64,000 nt of DNA. Source: Ananas comosus (taxonomy: Eukaryota > Streptophyta > Magnoliopsida > Poales > Bromeliaceae). Both the position numbers and the translations under genes were made by a program. The notes beneath the pieces were generated by a model. It saw only the letters and a program-made list of their open reading frames with translations. It had not been told where the DNA came from and did not search any database. The stretch lies in NCBI RefSeq assembly GCF_001540865.1, contig NC_033625.1:12010640-12074639 (forward strand). The letters run 5' to 3'. The stretch's first letter is position 1. Every line of letters begins with the position of its first letter. Below are positions 11,441 through 22,451 of this stretch, piece after piece.

Positions 11441-11484
11441 AGTGATATCAGAGCCAAGTTATTTGGGTTTATGCATAGATCAAG

Positions 11485-12200
11485 ATGGAGTCGGGTACCT
11501 CTAGTAGAATGGTGTCACTCAATGGGAACAATAATTGGGCTATTTGGAAACCAAGAATGGAGGATCTTCTCTTTTGTAAAGATTTGTATACACCACTTGA
11601 GAGTAGTAAACCGGACTATATGTCCAAGAAAGAGTGGAAGAAACTAGATCGAGTAACGGTGGCCACTATTTGTCAATGGCTTGATGATGTTGTGTTTCAT
11701 TTGGTGGCAAATGAGATGTCCGCCAAGTGTTTGTGGAAAAAACTCCATGAGCTATATAAAAGAAAAACCGCCGGGAATAAGGCATTTCTTATTTGAAAAT
11801 TGGTGAATTTAAAGTACAAGGATGGAACTCCAATATCGGAGCACCTGAATGGGGTTCAAAGCATAGTGAACCAACTCACTTCAATGAAGATGATGCTTGA
11901 TGATGAACTTCAAGCATTGTTGTTGTTAAGCTCTCTACCGGACTCATGGGAGACATTGGTAGTTTCACTTTGTAATTCGGCACCGGATGGAATTGTCTCT
12001 ATGAGTTATATCACAAGTTGTTTGTTGAATGAAGAAACAAGAAGGAAAGCCTCCGATACATCTACATCACAAGCTCTTGTTTTGGAAATCGAGGAAGGTC
12101 AAAAGGCCGTGATTATGGTGATCGATACAAATCAAGAAGTAAGTCAAAACCAAAGAAAGATATTACATGCTACTATTGCAAGAAAAAAGACCATATGAAA
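11485..12200 (+). pseudogene. Copia gag (broken)
   Basis: The frame opens at ATG 11485 with the N-terminus typical of copia Gag (MESGTSSRMVSLNGNN..WAIWKPRM). It is interrupted by an in-frame TGA at 11794-11796, where CGA to TGA decay is likely, and resumes at 11800 with a UBN2-type Gag segment (KDGTPISEHLNGVQSIVNQL). A CCHC zinc knuckle (CYYCKKKDHMKKVC) is split by a frameshift near 12190-12215. Gag would form the cytoplasmic particle that holds the RNA. Because of the stop, the full protein cannot be made from this copy. Confidence 0.88.
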
Positions 12201-13065
12201 AAAGTATGTTGGACACATAAAAAGGATTTAAAAGAGGTTAAAGTCAAGGAAAAAGCAAAGTCCAAAGAAGAGGGAAAGCAAGGAGCTATTGTAACTCTTA
12301 ATAGTGATGTTGCTATTATGGGTACATGTAGTCATGAATGTATTAATGTTGCATCTTCTTCTTCAAATGTTGATTAGGTCATTGATACGGGTGCATCCTT
12401 TCATGCAACTCCTCACAAGCACTTCTTCTTATTGTACAAAGCGGGAGATTTTGGACAAGTGAAGATGGGTAATAGTGAATCTTCTTATATTGTGGGGATG
12501 GGAGATATTTGTATCAAGACCAATATAGGGGTAAAGCTTATCCTTCGAGATGTTCGACATGTACCGGATCTTCGTCTTAATCTTATTTCTCCGGGATGCT
12601 TGGATGATGAAGGCTATGTCTCATATTTTGGTGATGGCGCTTGGAAGCTAACTAAAGGATCACTTGTGTTGGCAAGAGGCAAGAACTGTTGTTCTTTGTA
12701 TAGAACAAGTGCACATATAGATGGAAGTGTTATTGCGGCTATGGATGATTCGGAGGGCACATGAGTGAAAAAGGAATGCAAATTTTAGCAAGGAAACAAA
12801 TTCTTGCTCACTTCAAAGGTGCGTTTTCTAAACCATGTGAACATTGCTTATTTGGAAAGCATCATAGAGTTTCTTTTGCAAGTTCTATCTCAAAGAAAAG
12901 TAGAGATCTTTGAGACTTAGTCTATTCCGATGTATGTGGACCTATTGAGGTCAAATCTCTTGGTGGAAATGTTTATTTTCTTACCTTCATTGATGATGCT
13001 TCTAGAAAAGTTTGGGTTTATTTCTTGAGGTCCAAGGATCAAGTTTTTAATTATTTTCCGCCAAG
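12201..13065 (+). pseudogene. Copia protease and integrase N-terminal part (broken)
   Basis: After the zinc knuckle, an aspartic-protease motif VIDTGASFHAT is read at about 12379-12411, directly after an in-frame TAG (12376-12378). The pre-integrase region follows (HCLFGKHHRVSF at about 12840-12876). An in-frame TGA then precedes DLVYSDVCGPIEV at about 12912-12955, and the integrase core begins with FLTFIDDASRKVWVYFL at about 12975-13030. A frameshift follows before 13066. Confidence 0.85.
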
Positions 13066-14013
13066 GTGGAGCGGGAGACGGGGAAGCTTTTGAAGTGTCT
13101 TCGGACCGATAATGGAGGAGAATATACCTCTAAAGAATTTGCTTTCTATTGCAACAAGTATTGCATTTGGCATGAAAGAACCGTTCCACGTACACCGCAA
13201 CATAATGGAGTAGCGGAAAGGATGAATCAAACTATTGTTGAAAAGGTTCGAAGTATGCTATCTATGTCTAAATTGCCCAAGACATTTTGGGGGGAAGCGG
13301 TTCGAACGGCGGTTTACTTGATCAATCGATATCCTTCAATCCCTTTGGATAGTGATATTCCGGAAAGGGTATGGATTCAAGAAAATATTTCTTATTCTCA
13401 TCTAAAGGTGTTTGGATGTAAGGCTTATATGCATATTCCAAAGGAGGAAAGGTCAAAGTTAGATGAGAAGGCTTTACCATGTATTTTTGTGGGTTATGCC
13501 GATGAGGAATTTGGTTATAGATTATCGGATCTCGAAAAGAAGAAAATTGTTAGAAGCCGAGATGTTGTCTTTTTAGAAGATCAAAATATTGAAGATGTAA
13601 AGAAATTAAAAGAAAAACCAAGAGATGCATCAAATGGTGTTGATGATGAGTTACCGGTCTCTACTACAAGATCTCCACCCATAGTGCTTGATGATGGGGG
13701 GGTTGAGGAGCTAGATGCAAATGGAGAAGAACAAAATGCTAGTGATGTTCAAAATGATGGAGGTGCAAATGAAGATGATGGTGGCACAAGTGTTGATGAT
13801 GTTAGTGCTCCAAATGAAAACACCAACGTACATGTTAGAAGATCAACAAGGGAGAGGCAGCCATCAATGAGATATTCCCCAAATGAGTACGTGTTACTTA
13901 CCGACGGGGGAGAACCAGAGAGCTTTAATGAGGCTATTCTTAGTAAAGACAAAGAGAAATGGTTGGAAGCAATGCAAGAGGAGATGAACTCTTTGCATGA
14001 ATTGCACCTATAA
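13066..14013 (+). pseudogene. Copia integrase core and C-terminal region
   Basis: An open stretch of 315 codons. It contains the integrase core motifs LRTDNGGEYTSKEF and PRTPQHNGVAERMNQTI (the second Asp and the Glu of the DDE triad in copia integrases), the FGCKAY...FVGYADEEFGYRL region typical of copia, a long acidic linker, and the start of the RT domain (WLEAMQEEMNSL). It stops at 14013. The open frame is a relic of the polyprotein, not a separate gene. Confidence 0.9.
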
Positions 14014-15294
14014 TTTGGTTTTTTTGCCAAAAGAAAAGAAAGCACTCAAAAATAAATGGGTGTTTAGATTGAAGAATGAGGAAAAGAATGAACAACCAAG
14101 ATACAAGGCAAGATTGGTTGTGAAGGGTTTTGCACAAAAGAAGGGTATTGACTTTGATGAGATCTTCTCTCCGGTGGTAAAAATATCATCTATTCGGATT
14201 GTTTTGTGCTTAGCCGCTTGTATGGATTTGGAGATTGAGCAAATGGATGTAAAGACGGCATTTCTTCATGGAAGCTTGGAGGAGGAGATATACATGGAAC
14301 AACCGGAAGGTTTTCAAGTCAATGGTAAAGAGCATATGGTTTGTCGGTCAAAAAGATTCTTGGTTGAAGTAAGAATTGAGTAAGGCCTTTTCTATGAAGG
14401 ATTTGGGTCCGGCACAACAAATCTTAGGCATGAGGATTTATCGTGATTAGAAAGTTAGAACACTATGGTTGTCACAAGAAAGGTACATTGAAAAGGTGCT
14501 TACAAAATTTGGTATGTTTAATGCTAAAATAGTTGGTTCACTACTTGCTTTTCATTTTAAATTGAGTTCCAAGCAATGTCCATCAAGTAGCAAGGAAAAA
14601 GAGGAAATGAGAAACATTCCTTATGCTTCGGCGGTTGGAAGCTTAATGTATGCCATGGTGTGCACGAGGCCGGACATAGCACATGCAGTTAGTGGAGTTA
14701 GTCGATTTCTTGCAAATCCCGGCAAAGAGTATTGGGCGGCGGTGAAATGGATTTTAAGATATCTTAAAGGTTCTTCAAAATTATGTTTATGTTTTGGAGA
14801 GGGGGAACCCGTACTAGAGGGCTATACGGATGCGGATATGGCCGGTGATGTCGACTCAAGAAAGTCTACTTCAGGCTACTTGGTTACTTTTGCCGGTGGA
14901 GCTATATCATGGCAATCAAAATTGCAAAAATGTGTGGCCTTGTCTACTACGGAAGTGGAATTCAGTGCTATCACCGAAGTTTGCAAGGAAATGTTATGGA
15001 TGAAGCGGTTCATCGGTGAACTTGGGCTAAAGCAATGTATGTTATCTATGGTGATAGTCAAAGTGCCATTCACTTGTCCAAGAATTCAAGTTTTCATTAT
15101 AGAAGTAAACACATTGATGTAAGGTATCATTGGATATGCGATGTTCTTGAGAAGAAGTTGTTGACACTTGAAAAAGTCCACACCGATAAAAAAGCATTGG
15201 ATATGATGACAAAGGCTTTATCTAAGGAGAAGCATGAGTTATGTATAAGTATGGCCGGGATGACAATTTGCTTGGATAGAAAACTCTCCTCATG
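13997..15294 (+). pseudogene. Copia reverse transcriptase (active site deleted) and RNase H
   Basis: RT starts with KWVFRLK and KARLVVKGFAQKKGIDFDE and includes QMDVKTAFLHGSLEEEIYMEQP. After EHMVCR (about 14345) it jumps almost directly to FSMKDLGPAQQILGMRIY-like sequence (about 14390-14450). The segment that should carry the YVDD catalytic motif, roughly 200-250 nt, is therefore missing. RNase H follows (YTDADMAGDVDSRKSTSGY; SWQSKLQKCVALSTTEVEF). A frameshift near 15035 precedes the GDSQSAIHLSKN and RSKHIDVRYHWI end region, which closes at 15294 just before the 3' LTR. The deletion makes the RT dead. Confidence 0.9.
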
Positions 15295-15311
15295 AGTCGT
15301 GAGGGAAAGTT

Positions 15312-15994
15312 TGTTGTGGTGCCCCTTCTCATGAGGGAGTTATGTGCAAAATTGCATATATTTTGTTGGACCCATTTTGTTGGGTTATGTTGGAGCCATT
15401 TGGGCTCATGGGCTAAATAGTTGGGCCAAGATTTATCTCCACTTATTCATATGACTTAAGAGGTTAGGGCTTAGGATGAGAGAGAGAGAGAAAAGAAGCT
15501 CTCTATTTTTCTCTTGCAAAAATGAAAGAGGAGAAAAAGGGGTAGAGAAGAAGAAGCAATTGGAGGCCACCATTGTTAGGCTTGTTAGAGAAGCTTTTGA
15601 AGCCGGGTTCGTGGGAAAGCCGAAGGAGCCCGATTACCTTGCCGGGAGGTTTTATTGGGAGGTGATTCACAAGCAACATTGGTGGTGAGATCTCTCCAAT
15701 ATTTCTCTTTATTTGGAGCAATAGCTTTGATTCTTGTAATCCATGTCTCTAGTAGTAACTAGAGAGGAATTGTACTCATCCCATTTCATATAGTGGAGTT
15801 GTTTGGAGGTGGCCCTGTGGTTTTTCCCTTTCTAGGGTTTCCACGTAAATTTGGTGTTTGATTTCTTGGTTGGTTTATATTTGCTTTATTATTGCTCTCT
15901 TTATGGTGTAGTATGATTGGAATTAATCTACTTTAGATTATTTCCATTTGATCTTGCATAGTGGGAGAATTTAGATCATTTTCTTCTCCCAACA
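15312..15994 (+). repeat. Copia 3' LTR
   Basis: 683 bp, same ends as the 5' LTR; followed by the TSD TAAAT. Confidence 0.93.
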
Positions 15995-18101
15995 TAAATA
16001 AAACTGAGTAGGAAGCGGTGAGCAGGTGACTCATCATTTGAGTTTTAGATGCTCACCAATAGTTTCGGGTGCCTGAAACAGCTGTGTTGGCAATGCTAAT
16101 GAGGTTTTGGATGTCCAAAAATAGTTACAGGTGCCCGTAAGCCATTCGGGCTAAAGGGCTCTCTTTGGTTATTTTCTAGGATTTTAGAGGCCTAGAAATA
16201 ATTGTTGCATTTCTATAATAGAGATTATTGCCCCAGCTAATTCTTCTTCATCTTCTTGCTGAAGGAAATCCTTTTCTCGTTCCTTTTTACCATTTTCTCC
16301 ATTATTCAACTTGTGCATTCTTGGTTGGAGAGGCCTAAAATTAATTATGCTTCCTCCTATTGGCATCTGGTTTGTACACAACTCAGAGTGTGGATTGAGG
16401 GTTAAGAAGGAGAGCTACAGGTGATTCAGCTACTTCGTTTTTCAACCCATTATTACTTCAACGAGGTAAGAATAAAAGAGTTAGAAGTGGAAGACATTGA
16501 GATTTTGGGTAATTCATTGTTGTCGAGGATATTTGTTGATTTGAAAGATATAGTTTTGCATAGTATGAGGTTGGTCTACAGAAGATTACTAGTGTAGAGT
16601 TGTAAGGGGGTTTTGAGGAGCTGAAATCACTATACTTCAGATCGGAGATTGTTTAGGTGGATATTTGTTGCAGAAATCGGCAAGCTAATTATTATGTCTA
16701 TATGTATTCCAGTTGAAATTAGTTGGTCTCCATGATATACAAAACTTGGAAATATGTTGCTATCCACTTTGTCTTGTTGTAGAGAGCATGCCAGATGGGT
16801 TGCTAATTGAGTAAGTATAATATTGATATAGTTGTCATTGTACTGATACCGTTGGAACCATGTTGCAATACTATACATGTTACATTCTTTGAGATTTGAT
16901 CCTAATAAATTGTTGAATTAGATAACATATTATCTTTCACCTTGTTTGTTATAGGAAACATGTTAGAGAGATTAACATGTTGATTGGAGTTATAATGACA
17001 TAGTAGAAAGTATACTGTTACCTTTGACATATTGATTGGAGTTATGAAAATAGTAGAAAGTATATTGTTCCCTTTGGCAACTTGTTGTCAACACGATGAA
17101 TATTGCGTTTCTTTGAGATTTGTACCGTGTTTTGATACACAAGAGAGTGAATGAACTTATGTGATAGGTAAAGGGACAAATAAAGAGAGTAAAATGTGAA
17201 AGCATGAAAGTAAGGAGGAAAACATATGAATGTGCCAAGGGCAAGCGAATAGTGGAAAGACAATGTGAATTATGATCTTGTTAACCATTGCATATGACTA
17301 TAGCCTATAAAAGCCAAATTGAGCTCAACGACATATGTGGTACTTTTATGGTTCTTGCCAAAATGGTGGCGATCTTTGATCCAAGGATTGCGAGATGTCA
17401 TCCATGAGAGTAGGCACAGGTCTGACCGAATCTATGAGTCGGTTATTATGATTGGGTTATGTAGCATTTCTTATTAGTTACTATACTTGATGCATTATAA
17501 GACATGTTTTATAGTTCTCAGTGTTTCTTTATATAGGCATGATATTAGATATCTATTTATAGTTCAGCATATTACGTGATTTATTCAATTCAATTTATAC
17601 CACCGATGTCTCGAGTAGACCTAGTGGTTTAGGTCGTCATTATCGTCGATTAACCCATTGACATTTATTTTTCAGTAGTTCGCACGTTATACTATTTATT
17701 GATTTTATTTCAAAGCCCTCACAATCGACTGGTGGTCAAGAACTCAAGATAAGAGGATCGCAGATTAAGTAGTGCCTCCTACTAGTGAAGAACCATTCCC
17801 GAATAGTATAGCTAGCTGTACATATTGGGCCAAGAGGAGTAGGTGGTGTGTATTTTTTTTGGTTGTGTGGTAGAGACATGTACAGTTATAGCTATAATTA
17901 TAGTTGTTTAGTTGTATATAGACTCAAAAGACATTTTTTTTTCCTTGAATATGCTCCATGTATATAATTTGGATAGGTTAATTAGACTAAGCTTCGTATA
18001 TACGGGGGGTGTGTTATCGTGCACATGGCAGATCTATTAGCGTACTCGGAGGCTTCGGCTGTAACTCGAAGCATGACAGATTAAATTGATATTAGAACCT
18101 A

Positions 18102-18254
18102 TGTAACGACGTAGCCCACTAGCAACAATAACTCGTTGGGCCCAACCACCGGACCAAAATGCTTAAGCCCAGTTATTATCACTAGTGTCTAAGTCTCTTA
18201 TATACCCAATCACATCCCCATTCCTATTCGATGTGGAATTATTGGAGTGTGACA
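18102..18254 (-). repeat. TRIM LTR (downstream in element sense)
   Basis: 153 bp; on the plus strand it starts TGTAACGACGTAGCCCACTA and ends GGAGTGTGACA. Confidence 0.92.
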
Positions 18255-18482
18255 GACTCCCCCCGTTAAGGCTCTGACGTTCTCGTCAGTCCAATCACAC
18301 ACACAGCCCAAGATCACCAGGCAATGTGAGACTCGTCTCGGTAGCCTTGTCATCTAGATCCTGGCATAGCCGGTCACCTTGTCATTCAGACTCTGGCATA
18401 GCCTATCACCTTGTCTTTCCGACCTTGCCTCAGCCGAGACTCGCTACACATTTTCGGCTGGTGAACTAACTCTGATACCAAA

Positions 18483-18635
18483 TGTAACGACTTAGCCCAC
18501 TAGCAACAATAACTCGTTGGGCCCAACCACCGGCCCAAAATGCTTAAGCCGAGTTATTATTACTAGTGTTTAAGTCTCTTATATACCCAATCACATACCC
18601 ATTCCTATCCGATATAGGATTATTGGGGTGTGACA
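18483..18635 (-). repeat. TRIM LTR (upstream in element sense)
   Basis: 153 bp; on the plus strand it starts TGTAACGACTTAGCCCACTA and ends GGGGTGTGACA. The primer-binding site lies immediately beside it. Confidence 0.92.
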
Positions 18636-18844
18636 ACCTAATAATGTGTTAAGTGGACTGAATAAATTCTAGGCTTTTGGCAGACCTCAAGGATAGAAGG
18701 TCGTGAGCAATGTGACTCATAGTGAAAGTCGATAAATTGAGTTATGTGAAATCTTCAAAAGTGCATTTAAGAGTTGTAGAAGGTGCCGTGTTTTTTCCTT
18801 CTAGATAATTATATTGGCCATAGAAAGCACAATATCATAGGTAG

Positions 18845-19512
18845 TGTTGATGCCAAAAATTAGTGTGCTATAAGATAGACGGCCTGACTCACTCAAGAGC
18901 CAAAAAAATAACGACACGTGGTACACCAAGAGCCGACAACAAGGCGTCTAAAGGCGGCGAGCCCTTAGATGGGAACGGTTGAGAAGTGGGGCATAATTTA
19001 CGCATTATGGCAAAAGCACTCCTCCCACTACTAAAATAGACCAATAATGTGGGCTAATAAGATATTACTACAAATAATAATTTCGAAGCTTGCAATAGGG
19101 GTATTTTTTCCTTATGAACGAGAAAGCCATAGCATTTTCAATACTTCTACTTTCTGCATTTATCGCTTTTCTAAGAGTAGTTTACTTGTAATTTTTACTA
19201 TTTCAGCATTTACAGCTTTTCCTAGGAGTAGTTTTAACCATACTTGTAACCCATGCTTCCCCACAATACAAACGACTCGGTTCATTCAACCGAGTTTTCG
19301 ATCAGCCGAATATCTTTTCCCTAAGTCTTCGGCTTTAAGTACTGAAGTGAGAAGAACCCGGTTGAGCAATCCTTCCTCAGCTGATCGTGTGATTTGATCG
19401 CAATGCATTAGAGGGTCAATTCAGGAGCCGATCTAGATCCCAAGAGAGCATCGGACCCGGTCAATGCATTGATCTGGTTAGCATCACCTCGCGTTTGATT
19501 TCTAGCACAATA
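18845..19512 (+). repeat. Gypsy-type 5' LTR
   Basis: 668 bp; homologous along its length to 21067-21644 plus 22386-22446. Confidence 0.85.
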
Positions 19513-19748
19513 GCTTTTGGCACACTCGGTGGGACTCTCAGATAAGATAAGTAATGAAAACCCTCTTAACCTTGAAAATAGAGCTCTTCCCAGATCTGTT
19601 GGGAATAAACCAGTCACAGGTGTCAAAGATTTGAGTGAAATTTAATCGGCACTAGCCGCAATTTCCAGTTGTTCAGACTCTCGCTCAAATGACACGAGTA
19701 TTACGAATCTTTGACTGAAACAGTCAGCAGAGTACGACTCGCTTAGAT

Positions 19749-20680
19749 GTGATATTGGGTGCGGTCACAACCTCGAATGAGAGGATAGCTCGGATTGGGC
19801 AAATATTAGCCCGAAGCAATCAAACGGTTGGAGGACCTCAGGACCCTCCAGCTTTAAATCAGCTTGAGGGGCAGAATGCTTTTCAGGCCAACCCGTCGTT
19901 ACAGACCGTGGTGACTCAAGTGTTGTTGTCGCAACAACAGGCATTTCAAGCAGCCTATCGGCCGGTAAATGTTAACCCTGGGTCTCAAACAGAGGTAGCT
20001 TGCGTGCTACCTCCTCTTCCACCTTCTCTGCCAATTTTTCTGCCTCAAAATGAAGGCTTTAGGGCTCGGGGCCAAGGCTCCAATGTATTGTAGGGATTCG
20101 ACCTTGTAATGCAAAACTACAGACCGCCTCTAGGGCCGAACGTGTTTCCGGCCCCGGTTCCTACTCCAACGGGAGGAAATAATGAGCTGTACGCTCAAAT
20201 AGAAGAGGCAATTTGGAACACATTTGGAGTAGGGGCAAGACCTGCTATGAGGCCTATATTCAGGTCTCTGTACCTTGCAAACATTGATACGAAGCATCTC
20301 TGCCCGACGAATTAGAGAATGCCAATATTCGACAAATTCTCAGGAGAAGAACCGAGAATATGGTTAAGCACATCGCTCGGTTCACGGCCCCAATGCAGAG
20401 AAATGGCGGCCGACCCGTTTTTAAGGTTACGACTGTTTAACACGTTGTTAACTAAGACGTGTGCACAAGCTTACCACCAATGTTCGAGATTGGGACGAGT
20501 TGGAGAAAAAGTTTCACAAATAGTTTTACAAATCAGAACCTAAATTATTAGTGGCCGATTTAGGTACAAAAGTCGGCTGAAACGGTTGAAGAATACTTAA
20601 ACCGTTTCAAGACAACCAGAAATCGGTGTTTCTTGAGAATGACAGAATCTAATTTTACCAAAATGGCGTTCAATAGTCTA
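19749..20680 (+). pseudogene. Gypsy gag (decayed)
   Basis: Three successive open pieces (19749-20093, 20109-20315, 20319-20543) and downstream frames form one broken Gag. The first piece is Gln/Pro-rich. The last shows the retrotransposon gag core: KFSGEEPRIW, then MAADPFLRLRLF, then by translation with a frameshift a WDELEKKFH-type motif near 20490-20520 and EEYLNRFKTTRNRC near 20585-20630. Stops and frameshifts rule out a product. Gag would normally package the RNA; with no pol this family depends on partners. Confidence 0.75.
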
Positions 20681-21066
20681 TATTTTAAAATAAAGGACCA
20701 TTTCGAAGATAAGTACTTTCCTAACCTATTTGATCTAGGCGAATATGAGCAATTTCGAGAGGAAAATAAAGATGATCGGCTGCAATGGAGCTAATATAAA
20801 AATTAGAGCAAATGCATGGAGAAATCATTGATAGAAGAACAGTCGGTTCAAGAAAAGCCGAGCCAATCAGATGAAAGTAAAGAATCGACTAATGAAGTCG
20901 AAGTGTATGCGGCTGAGATAGTAAAGAGCTGACAACCATATAAATGTGTTTTCTCTAAGCCGACCAGGACCAGCGAGACTAAAGCGCGGGTCTTGGCTAT
21001 TACCAGGCCGTTGATTTGGCACTGAGAGTCATCCGAACGTTCATTCAAAAAACTATCAGGGAGCAT

Positions 21067-22446
21067 TGTTGATGCCAAAAGTTAGTACGCCATAAGATAG
21101 ACGCTCTGACCCACGCATGAGCCAAAGAAATAAGGATACGTGGTACACTAAGAGTCAGCAACAAGATGTCTCAAGGCAGAGAGCCCTTCCGCGGGAACAG
21201 TTGAGAAGTAGGGCGTAATTTACATATCATGGCTACAATACTCCCCTCATTACTAAAACCGAACAATAATTTCAAAGCCTGCAATATATAGGGGTCTTTC
21301 TCCCCTACAAACGAGAATACCATAACATTTTCAATACTTCTACTTTTCTGCATTTATTGCTTTTTTAGGAGTAGTTTACTTGTAATCTTTACTATTTTAG
21401 CATTTACAGCTTTTTCTAGGAGTAGTTTTAACCCTAGCTACTTGTAACCCGTACTTCCCCACAATACAAATAACTCGGTTCATTCAACCAAGTTTTCGAT
21501 TAGCCGAATACACTTTTTCTGAGTCTTTGACTTTAATTAGTGAAGTGAGAAAGAACTCGGTTGAGCCGATCCCTCCTCAGTCGATTGCCTGATTTGATTG
21601 TGGCTCATTCAAGGGTCAATTCAAGAGCCGGTCCAGATCCCGATAAAGATGTCCGTGGACCGGGTCGGGTCTGGGTAATTAATATACTGTACCCATACCC
21701 TAAAAAGAAATGGTTACAAAAAAATATATATACCCTACCCATTTAACTTCGGGTCGGGTCCGGGTCTGGGTACTAAAGTTTCTAATATACTCATCGGGTC
21801 TATTTGAGCGGGTCTGGATAGTGACTATCCATATACTATCCGTTCAAAATCGGATATGGATCGGGTCTAAATCGGGTACGGATATTTGTATAAATATATT
21901 TTTTTATAAACTTTATTAAATAGTCAATAAACAAACTATATTGTTGACAATGAAATATTGTTGGCGGAAATGAAATGAAAAAAAAGAGTAGAAAACAAAG
22001 AGTAAAAAAATTAGAAAAAAGTAATGAGTAAAAGAGACGGCTAGGGTTTCATTAGGATGAAAATACATAGTGACTCATCATCTATAAGTCATATTAAAAT
22101 TGATCCTTCAACTTCAAAAGTTTATTTTTTTTTATTTACTATCGGATATTTCATCGGGTCCGGGTCCGGGTCCGGATTTGAAAACTATTCCGGACCCTAC
22201 CCATTTAAAAGTTAGGTTCGGGTCGGGTCCAAATCGGGTATGGGTATAAAATATCCGGACCTATACCCGAAATTTTAATGGGTAATTTTTTTTTATCCGT
22301 ATACTATTCATTTTTTATCGGGTCCGGTTCGGGTCCGGGTAGGGTCCGGATCGGGTATGGGATATCGGATATTTTGGACACCTTTAGATCCCGATGGAGC
22401 ATTGGATCCGGTCAGCATCGCCTCGTGTTTGGTTTCTATCGCAATA
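21067..22446 (+). repeat. Gypsy-type 3' LTR with inserted TIR element
   Basis: 1,380 bp; 639 bp remain after removal of the insertion 21645-22385 together with one copy of its 10-bp duplication (22386-22395 removed once gives about 629 bp), close to the 668-bp 5' LTR. Confidence 0.85.
21645..22385. mobile_element. 741-bp non-autonomous TIR element (Mutator-like TSD)
   Basis: Ends are AAAGATGTCC and, in inverse, AAAGGTGTCC (9 of 10 identical). The flanks carry a perfect 10-bp direct repeat, AGATCCCGAT (21635-21644 and 22386-22395), and the uninterrupted site is visible in the 5' LTR near 19434. The long TSD points to a Mutator-type transposase (inference). Both arms are rich in CGGGTC/GGGTCCGGGT motifs in inverted arrangement; no protein is encoded. 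Confidence 0.75.
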
Positions 22447-22451
22447 GGTAG

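Larger units (their letters stand above)
10759..15994 (+). mobile_element. Complete Ty1/copia retrotransposon, inactive
   Basis: The 5,236-bp element has two LTRs (10759-11440 and 15312-15994) and a perfect 5-bp TSD, TAAAT (10754-10758 and 15995-15999). A primer-binding site, TGATATCAGAGCC (11443-11455), complementary to initiator tRNA-Met with one change, starts 2 bp after the 5' LTR. A purine tract, GTGAGGGAAAGT, abuts the 3' LTR. Gag, protease, integrase, RT and RNase H follow in copia order but are broken by stops, frameshifts and a deletion that removes the RT active site. It could move only with help from an intact relative. Confidence 0.95.
10250..18078 (+). mobile_element. Large LTR of family A, copy 2 (split by copia element)
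   Basis: Flanks of the copia insertion (to 10758 and from 15995) read continuously and resemble copy 1, including the GAGCTCAAC block at 17320-17329 and the GCATGACA end at 18078. After that end, a degenerate primer-binding-like TTGATATTAGAACC (18087-18100, compare TTGGTATCAGAGCC) follows, so this would be a 5' LTR. The 5' boundary is a guess. The stretch 16000-18078 holds no gene. After removing the TRIM (18102-18635) and the gypsy element (18845-22446), a little internal sequence continues at 18641-18844 and from 22452. Confidence 0.4.
18102..18635 (-). mobile_element. Complete TRIM (miniature LTR retrotransposon), 534 bp
   Basis: Two 153-bp LTRs (18102-18254 and 18483-18635) enclose a 228-bp non-coding interior. 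A perfect 5-bp TSD, ACCTA (18097-18101 and 18636-18640), flanks it. On the minus strand each LTR begins TGTCACACYCCAATAAT, has a TATATAAGAG box, and ends CGTTACA. The primer-binding site (TGGTATCAGA on the minus strand, 18480-18471) sits next to the upstream LTR and a GGGGGGAG purine tract next to the downstream one. These are the defining parts of a TRIM; no protein is encoded. The LTR motif CCCACATCG is common in plant TRIM families. Confidence 0.93.
18845..22446 (+). mobile_element. Non-autonomous gypsy-type element with gag remnant only
   Basis: Two related LTRs (18845-19512 and 21067-22446) and a perfect 5-bp TSD, GGTAG (18840-18844 and 22447-22451), define it. LTR termini are TGTTG...CAATA. 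The sequence after the 5' LTR, TTTTGGCACACTCGGTGGGA (19515-19534), is of the type seen at primer-binding sites of Tat-like gypsy elements. The interior (19513-21066, 1.55 kb) holds only a decayed gag and no pol. The 3' LTR is enlarged by a 741-bp TIR element. LTRs differ clearly, so it is old. Confidence 0.88.

Noticed and set aside
18100..18640. Tandem duplication interpretation of the two 153-bp blocks
   Set aside because: PBS, purine tract, TG...CA ends and the ACCTA duplication identify them as LTRs of one TRIM.
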